37,315 nucleotides of DNA from Gnetum montanum (lineage: Eukaryota > Streptophyta > Gnetopsida > Gnetales > Gnetaceae): positions 436,574 through 473,888 of the forward strand of contig MNCI01034224.1 of the NCBI GenBank assembly GCA_015680685.1, in the 5' to 3' direction. The position numbers and the translations under genes are program-made. The stretch's first letter is position 1; every line of letters starts with the position of its first letter. Below, one piece after another: positions 30,662 through 37,315 of the stretch. The notes beneath the pieces are model-generated. The model was not told where the DNA came from. It did no database searches and saw only the letters and a program-made list of their open reading frames with translations.

Positions 30662-31590
30662 GAAAATTGATTAAACAAGTGGAACTTGCATAGTGGAAGG
30701 ATCACTATGGATAGTGAATGTTGCCAATGCATTTGCTAGCATGTGTTCTGAATGTGGGATGTGGCTGAAAAAATGAGTAGAAAAGAAAAAGATAAGTTTC
30801 TTAACTATTTATAGGTAAGGAACTAGGTAAGGAGCCTTGCAATCATAGTTAGCATTAACTTGATTTATGATGAGCTAAGATTCATCATAAATAGTAATAG
30901 TTTTAATTTGATTTACAAGGCTAGAAAGAGACATTGTATGAGAGCACTGTATTTAGCTACATTGTTGGTGCAAGGAAAATCAAGCTTGTAAGTTTGATAG
31001 AGAACTTATTTAGTGGAAAGGATAAGAATACAAGCTACACTAGATTTGTAGTATGTGTGCACTTTATCAATGTAAAGGAGAGCATTTGAATCCTTAGCAT
31101 CAACGTGTAAGCTGTGAACAACGTTGGTTATTTTAGAGGAAGAGATGAGATCAGATATAGCTTGATCTTTGATTGAGTATTAAGATAGAAAATAAAGATC
31201 AAACTTGATGAGAAAAATCTTCCAATGAGCTAGATGATGGTTGTTAGAAGGTTTATTAGCAATGATTTTAAGGATGTTATTTTTGTAGATGATAAATACC
31301 TTAGCATTGAGAAGATAGTATCTGCAACATATCTCCAACATTAAGAGTGAAGAGAAGACTTAGATAAAACTTTTTAACATTTGAGTATCTAGTCACATAG
31401 TATGAAGAAGGATAATATTTGTAACATAGAGGAAGATTAGCTCCATATTCTCTCCTTTGAGAAAGCATGGTGAATATAGAATGGTTGGATTTAGAAAGAT
31501 AAAGGAAAGGTTGATCAAATTTTGGAGGGCGAAGAATCGAAAGAGTGGTTAAGGCTTCTTTGATGGAGTTAAAGACATTTTGATATTCTT
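30662..31590 (-). pseudogene. pol: Element O RNase H relic and linker
   Basis: A block IYDESQLIINQVNANYDC (about 30835-30895) corresponds to the DSQL-VINQV part of plant Tat-group RNase H, followed by HSEHMLANALATF (about 30720-30760), the usual N-A-D-LA position. The rest, to 31590, is decayed and only weakly readable. Confidence 0.6.
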
Positions 31591-32460
31591 CATCCTAGAT
31601 AAAAAATGGTGGATTTGCCAAAAAAAAAAAGGTTAAGGGATAATGATGATAAGTTAGATTGGAAATAAAGTGATAGATAAATTGAAGACAGCCTTATAGA
31701 ATGTGCATATCCTGAATATTCTTAGGAGGTATGAGATCTTGAATAGCCTTAACCTTATCAAGGTCAACAACTATGCTCTTGAGAAGCAAGGTAACCCAAA
31801 ATCTTGCTTGTGAGAACCTAAAAATGCATTTCTTAGGATTAAGATGTAGGTTAAACTTGTCACAATGAGTTAGAACTTATCTAAATTAGAGGCATGATTA
31901 ATTGCTAAGGTAGATTTAATGATCAAATCATCAACATAATTGTTAACTAATTTGAACATCATGTCATTGAAAATGAAAGTCATAGCTTATTGATAAGCAG
32001 CTCTAACATTTTTGAATCTAAAGGGCATTTTAGTATAGCAAAATGTTACCCAAGGAGTCATGAACATGGTATATTACTAATGTTATAAATTTATTTGAAT
32101 TTAGTTGTAACTAGAAAACCAATCTATAGAGGATCGAAGAGCATAACTAGCTATAGAATCAATTAGTTGATCAATGTTAGGTAAAGGAAATCCATCCTTG
32201 AGAGTCACTTTATTAAGATCTTGAAAGTAAATGCCTTAATTATTTTTGGGAACCACAATCATGTTAGAGATCTAATTAGAATAGTCGATAAGATAGATGA
32301 ATTAAACATTGTAGAGTTCAATAATCTCCTATTTTATAGTAAGAGCTATAGTAGGATGAATTATCCTAACCTTTTGTTTAATAGGTTTGGAAACTTCTTT
32401 TAAGATGATATTGTGTTAAATTAGCTATCTAGACTAGGCATGTTGTTGTATCCCCAAGCA
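31591..32460 (-). pseudogene. pol: Element O reverse transcriptase relic (Tat-like)
   Basis: Minus-strand blocks in order: NMIVVPK (about 32250), FPLPNIDQLIDSIASY (about 32150-32200), SSYNQIQI-like (with one stop), MTPWVTFCYTKMPFRFKN (about 32000-32065), the active site YVDDLIIKS (31917-31943) and LNPKKCIFRF (about 31835-31865) with VDLDKVKAIQDLIPPKN (about 31720-31780). YVDD with KS following is typical of the Tat group and differs from the FMDD of element A. No open frame survives beyond short pieces. Confidence 0.75.
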
Positions 32461-32484
32461 AAAAAAAAAAAAAAAAAAAAAAAA
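32460..32484 (+). repeat. 25-bp poly(A) run
   Basis: An uninterrupted A run lies within the decayed O element. It may be a slippage product or a trace of a poly(A) insertion; no other insertion sign was seen. Confidence 0.8.
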
Positions 32485-32980
32485 TGAATGCTTTTGCAAA
32501 ATAGCCAAGATAAACTTCCAAAGATCTTGGGAAAGGAGAGAAATAAGTTGAAGAGTCTTTTGTTTATCCTTATGACTTAGTACTAGAATATCGATTAGTT
32601 CATCATTAGTCAAAAGAGGTTTTCGATCTAGGAAAGATAAGTATAAATAAGATAAAAGTTAATCTTTAGTATCATGTAACAAGGGTACAAGATAAAATAG
32701 ATTTGACATTAGGTCTAAAAACAAGGATATAGAGTTCTATGTACTTGGGTTGCAAGGTGACTAAAGATCAGGGGTAAAATTAGGGACTCTAAATATGCAA
32801 CCATGTTTACTTTGGTCAAAATCAAGAGGTTAGATTTACCATCTAAGAGAAAATGCTAAAAGCTAAGCTAAAAATTTTAAAAGATAGCAAGCATTAAAAG
32901 TATGACACACATCATTTGTAAGACATAAAAAAAGAAGGAAAAAGTTAGATACAAAAGCTTTTATTTACATTATGTGCTTC
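32485..32980 (-). other. Decayed upstream part of element O, interrupted by element B
   Basis: AT-rich sequence in the expected place of the O protease/gag. No motif survives that I can recognise. It ends where the B LTR begins; the last five bases GCTTC are a candidate target duplication. Confidence 0.4.
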
Positions 32981-33988
32981 TGATGAGTGGCAAGGTACCC
33001 CTACACTCAACCATACGAATACGAGCGTGTACGCGCGATCCGGTCGAACTCCGCAGACTAAATGTCTTAATGCCACAAGAAACAGTTGGGGTTAATCATT
33101 TGTTGTCTTCCCAGGCTTACTTGTATGTGTCACGGTGTATGGTTAAGCAAGTCTGAGGTATATGATTTTTTTGGTATTTTCAAGTTTATCTCCTATGCTA
33201 TCAGGGAAAGGGTTGAGAAACTAACTAACTCTAACTAATGTCCTATGTCTAAATTAACTAGCGTCAGCATCCGTTCCCACTTACCGGACACACCCTGAAC
33301 TATGCAACTGTGGCTACCAAACGCTAATCGTTACTGGGATCACCACACGTAACGCAAGTGCTCGAAGTGGTCGTACTGAGGCACCTATTTAGCCTAAGTG
33401 TGATAAGCAGCCGATTCCTTGGCTAGCCGTACACACCCGTGGATGCTCGTAGCCAAGTCGTACTTATCACACGTTCTAGCCTAGCGATGAGTAGCCGATT
33501 CCTTAACTAGCCGTACACATTGGACTACTACTGGGATTACCAAGCGCAGATCCTGGAATACGCTACTGGGTTACCAAGCAGTCACAATGCTCGTAGTCAA
33601 GTCGTACTCACGCGTTGCGACGAGCAGCCGATTCCTTGATTAGCCGTACACATCCGTAGATGCTCGTAATCAAGTCGTACTCGTGCGCACTAGGAAAGCA
33701 ATAAATAACAATAAAATAAAACCATGTACTGCAAGGTTTATCCAATCAAGTTCGTCTTTATTGCCGTACACAACTTGTGTTCAGGTTACAAAGTTGCTCG
33801 AATAAAGAGCCGTTCACTCTAGGACTCCTACTGCGGGAACATGGGAAATTAATCTAACTCTGGAGTGTTTAAACTGCCAGAGCTTCGCTACTTCTAGCCA
33901 GGATTGGGAAATGAAGGGAGTGCTGCCTCTTATTTATAGATATGACGGCGGACCGCGATATCGCAGCTTGTGCAATCACGTCTCATCA
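32981..33988 (-). repeat. Element B 3' LTR (1008 bp)
   Basis: The LTR runs from TGATGAGTGG to TCTCATCA on the plus strand. It is homologous to 2808-3799. TATA box 33931-33938 (minus TATAAATA); a single palindrome GCGATATCGC at 33955-33964. It carries an internal tandem repeat (33400-33690) that is essentially single in the C LTR. Confidence 0.88.
33400..33690. repeat. Tandem repeat inside the B LTR
   Basis: The phrase AGCCGATTCCTTGG/AACTAGCCGTACACA occurs at about 33410, 33492 and 33628, with GATGCTCGTAGCCAAGTCGTACT-type partners at about 33443, 33589 and 33659. Units are of unequal length. The C LTR has the phrase once, at about 3269. Confidence 0.7.
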
Positions 33989-33999
33989 TACCCCCATGA
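33989..33999 (-). promoter_or_regulatory. Element B polypurine tract
   Basis: The minus strand reads CATGGGGGTA directly before LTR start TGATGAGA. Its position and G-run fit a plus-strand primer. Similar CATGGGGG tracts occur at 34562 and 35977 and, in element A, at 18769. Confidence 0.6.
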
Positions 34000-35366
34000 C
34001 TGAATGAAAACTCGTCCTCGAGTTCCTTACAATGATATCAGGTAGGTATGGGATTATTGAGGGGAATGGAACTAATGGGATGACATGTGAACGGATCATT
34101 ATTACAAGACTTGACAAAATTGGTGTTCATGACAACAAGGGTGAATACCTTATTACAATGACATCAGGCCACATTTGGCAGCTGAGAGAAAAGAGGAGAA
34201 AGAAGAGTCTTGCTGTTGCCAACGCTTAGATTACGCCTTCCGTTGTCCATCCATAAGCGCATTATCCATTCTACTCCTTGCATAGCTGCTTCAGCGTTGC
34301 TTCATTCCAAGTGTTTACTCCAGATCCATTCCATTGTTGTATGATTGCCATTTGCACACACAACACAATCATATATTAGCAAGGGTAATTGAATCATTAA
34401 GTAAATAATACCTTGCTTCGGTTTAGGTTCATTGGCTAGGTTGTGGTATGGTTGATATGGATCTGGGAAAATGTAGATGATGACTACCGAAGGTGTAGGG
34501 GTTAGGAAGATAAACGAAAAAATTCGGGGCTTAGGAGAAAAATTGAAAAAGCAGGCCCTGTACCCCCATGACTAATCGTGAACCTCCGGTAGCGTTAGAA
34601 TGGAGAAAGAAAAGGAGTAAGAAAGATAGGTAAAAAGGGATAACTATGACATCAGTGAAGTGGATGTCAAAATGGTAATGAACAAAAATAAAATTAATTG
34701 CAAAATGTTAAGGAAAAGAAGTTAACTAATGTTCCAAATAGGAGTGTCAGTGGGTCCTCCCCAAAGTAGGCTCATGCCCTTAATGCCCTGACAAATCCCA
34801 CACTCAAAGAGTCCGTAGGCTCTGGGAATGTCCATTGGAACAAGAGTTAAAGTCTTAACCGCTAGAATTTACCAAAAAGAAAACAATGCATCAACCAAAA
34901 TATATACACTCATGATACAACCTGCAATGAGGTGAACAATGGAGAGAAGGGTGGAAAGAAGAGGATGGAATGGAATCCCAAGAATAAGGTGGTGTACAGC
35001 CCCTTGTGTGTTGTATGATTAATGTGACTTGGCGAATCTCATTCCAACTCTGGCTCAAACCAACCACTTCCAGTGACTTCGCATCAATGCATTCGGTTAA
35101 ACCATCCACTTGGATAACAAGGATGCATCTTCAAAGAGCCACCACCATTTCGACGAAACAACGGAGAGAATGGGAAACGAGAAGGGCCGTAGTTAGAGGG
35201 AACACTTTGGTTCCATAACCAGTGCTTTCAACCCAAATTTTATTTCATCTAAGGGGTGTGCTTTGAATCCTCACTTTGGTTTTGGTTTTTTTTTTATGTT
35301 TTGTGTTTTTATGCGTGGGGACCACACCATACAAAGACTTCTCATTTTTATTATCTCAGCTCCCAA

Positions 35367-35454
35367 AGAATGGGTAACATTGGAACGGTAAGAAAACTCA
35401 AGAAGAAANGAAGAATGGGTAACATTGGAACGGTAAGAAAACTCAAGAAGAAAA
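35367..35454. other. Assembly joint: N at 35410 flanked by identical 43-bp copies
   Basis: Bases 35367-35409 and 35412-35454 are the same sequence (AAGAATGGGTAACATTGG onward) on both sides of a single N. Confidence 0.85.
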
Positions 35455-35800
35455 CATCCAAGCACCCAAGAGAATGATCAACACAAAAGCACCAAGTTCC
35501 CTTGAAGTCACACCCTTTGCAAGCGTTGGGTCCTTCCTTAGTTTGAGAAATACCCAGTCACCGGTTTGTTAAAGTTCTTATTAGAAAAGGGAACTGTACA
35601 TTTCCAAACCAAGGGAAACCATAGACTTTGATGGATGGATGGATGAATTGATCTCATTGCCTGCCATATCAAAAGAAACATACCTTAGTATCAACATTGG
35701 AACTTAAAGGTAAAAACCAAACATTAGCAATCAATATGAAAACAGTTCATACCATCATTCCGAACACTTATTGGGTGACAAACTTACATGGTGGATGACG

Positions 35801-35816
35801 CACACACACACACACA
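35801..35816. repeat. (CA)8 microsatellite
   Basis: Sixteen bases of uninterrupted CA dinucleotides in the B 3' region. Confidence 0.9.
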
Positions 35817-35837
35817 AAATAGAAAAGTATAACGATG

Positions 35838-35945
35838 GTGTAAAACAAAAACATCAAAAGTTAAAGAAAGTTGTAAAACAAAAATTAGAAAAGTTAAAGA
35901 AATTTGTAAAACAAAAACGTGTAAAACAAAAACTGAAAAGAACTG
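35838..35945. repeat. GTAAAACAAAAA-type minisatellite in element B
   Basis: About four to five loose units of TGTAAAACAAAAA with AAGTTAAAGAAA spacers, at the position equivalent to the denser array at 20525-20720 in element A. Confidence 0.7.
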
Positions 35946-36268
35946 ATGGCCCCATAAGGTTAGCATAGGTGGCCATCTCCCCCATAACTGAGTTGTAAGG
36001 GAGAGATCCGAAATAGTGAGCGCCTATTTGAATTTCTAAGAAGTGTCCAACTTCTCCCGATTGATGATCTTAAGTTGCGGGGTGGAAGTTGGCGACGCTC
36101 ACGTTCCAATGTGTCTATGCCACGGTTGTTGGCATGAGTTTCCTCAGTTTGTTCCATGCATATTTATTTGCCCCTATGAGAAGCTGTCAACCACGGGGTG
36201 TCTACTACTTCTTGTGTGGTTGCTACATACAGGCATCTTTGTTGCAGAGTTTCTTGGGCACACCTGTT

Positions 36269-36850
36269 TCATGGAGACATTTCCTCCATGTCATCACCTG
36301 ATGAATCACTGTATGTGATGCATGGAACTATCCTCTTCTTGATATTTCCACATATGTTTATCTTAGAGATTTCCAAGGAAAGATCGCAGATCCTAAGGCA
36401 TGCGTCTACTGTGCTTAGCCATGCCCTTCCCATTATAATTGGGAAGTCCCCTTCGTTGTTGTTAACATCGATCACTAGAAAATTCGCTGGGTAGGACCAA
36501 CCACACACAGTGGTAATAACATCCTTCACCAATCCCAAGGGAATGGTGATGGACTGGTCTGCCAACTCTAGTTGGATGTTGCTCTTCTTAAGTTGTCTTT
36601 TGCGAAATTAAGTTGACTCCGGAACCTGAGTCAAGAAGAGCTCGATGTGGTGCATTTCCAGCGATCTGTAAATATATAAAGGGACTCCCAGGGTTAGTTA
36701 GTTTCCTAGGAAGGTGGCCTACCTTGATCCAGTCAGTTACGGTATGTGTTAGCATAACCGTATGTGTTACACTCCTTTGGATTGAAGGGTGCTCCGAAGT
36801 ATTAGATGGTGGAGGCGTGTACATGGCCTCAACCGCTTGTTGTTGCAAGA
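36269..36850 (-). pseudogene. pol: Element B aspartic protease, internally deleted
   Basis: The N-terminal part, ending at 36588, contains LPRKLTNPGSPFIYLQ and the catalytic ALLDSGSGVNLIS (D-S-G at about 36624-36632). The C-terminal part (36269-36565) reads ADQSITIPLGLVKDVITTV, WSYPANFLVI and FPIIMGRAWLSTVDACL. They are in different frames, and the roughly 12 residues seen in element A around HEMYKN-NLLP are absent between them. So the active site is kept but the fold would be disrupted. RT does not follow; decayed sequence near 36030-36268 leads straight to the 3' non-coding region. Confidence 0.8.
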
Positions 36851-37315
36851 GTTTGTCTGGGCTTTTGGTTCTGAAGTAAGGTCTTCTCTTTTTACCATTG
36901 TTAGAACCATCAGCAGGTTGGATATTTACAGCTCTCGCAGCGTGACGTTGCTACGGTTGAGGAGGAAGTTCTCCTTGCATTATTAGAGCAGGAGGTGTTA
37001 TGGGAACTACTTGAGGTGGAAGAGTTGCAGTTGGATTAGGAGGATGGTGTGGATATGGAGTGTCTCCCAGAGGAGAAGGAGTCCTTGTGAAGTACTCCCG
37101 AGCTTGGTAGTGATGGTTGGGGGTTGCGTAACCCATAGAGTCACTTGGAGAAATCGGCTATTGCACATAATATCCATAAGGATCGGGCTGCCGGTAAGGG
37201 TACTGCTGTTTCGGTAATGGCATCCCCCATGACTGTGGGTATTACCATTGCTGATGCTATCCGATGGGCTGAGGTGGAGTTCCACTTGGGTAATACGTTA
37301 GTGGTTGGTGGAACT
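36851..37315 (-). pseudogene. Element B gag-protease linker
   Basis: Minus-strand Pro/His/Tyr-rich translation (NHHYQAREYFTRTPSPLGDT, YPHHPPNPTATLPPQ) very similar to element C at 158-517. Gag proper would lie beyond the right edge. Stops and frame changes are present. Confidence 0.7.

Larger units (their letters stand above)
34000..36030 (-). other. Element B 3' non-coding region
   Basis: This shares ordered motifs with element A at 18.6-20.8 kb (AGGGGTGTGCTTTGAAT, ACCACACCATACA, CCCTTGAAGTCACACCC, GTAAAACAAAAA repeats). A minus-strand ATG at about 34352 (MAIIQQWNGSG), in a context like that of the A aORF start, opens only a short frame and does not resemble the A aORF. Short ORFs at 34891-35109 and elsewhere are not convincing genes. 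Confidence 0.55.
32981..37315 (-). mobile_element. Element B: pol-deleted relative of C, 3' part
   Basis: The 3' LTR (32981-33988) and a polypurine tract are followed, rightwards, by about 2 kb of non-coding sequence homologous to the A 3' region, then directly by protease (36269-36850) and the gag-protease linker (to the window end). RT, RNase H, integrase and the 2.5-kb aORF are all missing. The 5' LTR would lie to the right of the window. It inserted into element O. Confidence 0.8.

Noticed and set aside
32221-32403. 60-codon plus-strand ORF
   Set aside because: It is antisense to the decayed O reverse transcriptase.
33400-33690. CRISPR-like spaced repeats
   Set aside because: Units are unequal and diverged, lie within a plant LTR, and have no regular spacers.

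Overview
This is plant genomic DNA, almost certainly an intergenic retrotransposon nest from a large, heavily methylated genome. I found no host gene, rRNA, functional tRNA, CRISPR array or bacterial feature. The evidence is Ty3/gypsy gag and pol relics of plant type, primer-binding sites complementary to tRNA-Asp, TATA-bearing LTRs, a decayed plant RTE-type LINE, tRNA-derived SINE relics, and stop codons that look like C-to-T decay at CG and CHG sites. All LTR-element coding sequence lies on the minus strand.

Layout, left to right. (1) 1-3799: 5' half of element C (Athila-like): start of protease, proline-rich linker, gag relic, PBS, 5' LTR. It runs off the left edge. (2) 3800-13.9 kb: AT-rich old DNA with a decayed LINE (about 6.2-9.1 kb, plus strand) and two SINE-like relics. 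(3) About 13.9-15.37 kb: 3' LTR of an old Tat-like element O. Its U3 is interrupted by a solo LTR of family A (14202-15122) with a perfect 5-bp target duplication, CTAAG. O's polypurine tract and repeated 3' region follow, to 16080. (4) 16081-28021: element A, truncated at its 3' end. In its own direction it carries 5' LTR, PBS, gag, linker, protease, RT, RNase H, integrase, a long non-coding region, and an extra 837-codon reading frame (aORF) cut off at 16080/16081. (5) 28022-32980: more of element O: the same U3 end, PPT and tandem-repeat 3' region as in (3), then decayed integrase, RNase H and RT. (6) 32981-37315: element B, same LTR family as C: 3' LTR, PPT, 3' non-coding region, then protease and the gag-protease linker. 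Its RT, RNase H, integrase and aORF are missing. It runs off the right edge.

The most informative structures are these. The block 14202-16080 is repeated at 27119-28979 together with its target duplication and flanking DNA, so one insertion of A into O was partly duplicated, one copy being a solo LTR and the other a truncated element. The A aORF keeps one frame over 2.5 kb and is broken by 15 stops, each explicable by a C-to-T change. An LTR-U3-like promoter module lies upstream of that aORF. The proteases of A and B have complementary deletions. Single-N positions at 57, 22917, 23440 and 35410 are flanked on both sides by the same 42-56 bp, which marks unmerged contig overlaps in the assembly.

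Nothing here looks able to express a complete active element. The window is best read as fossils plus a few structural novelties. Family assignments rest on motifs read by eye.
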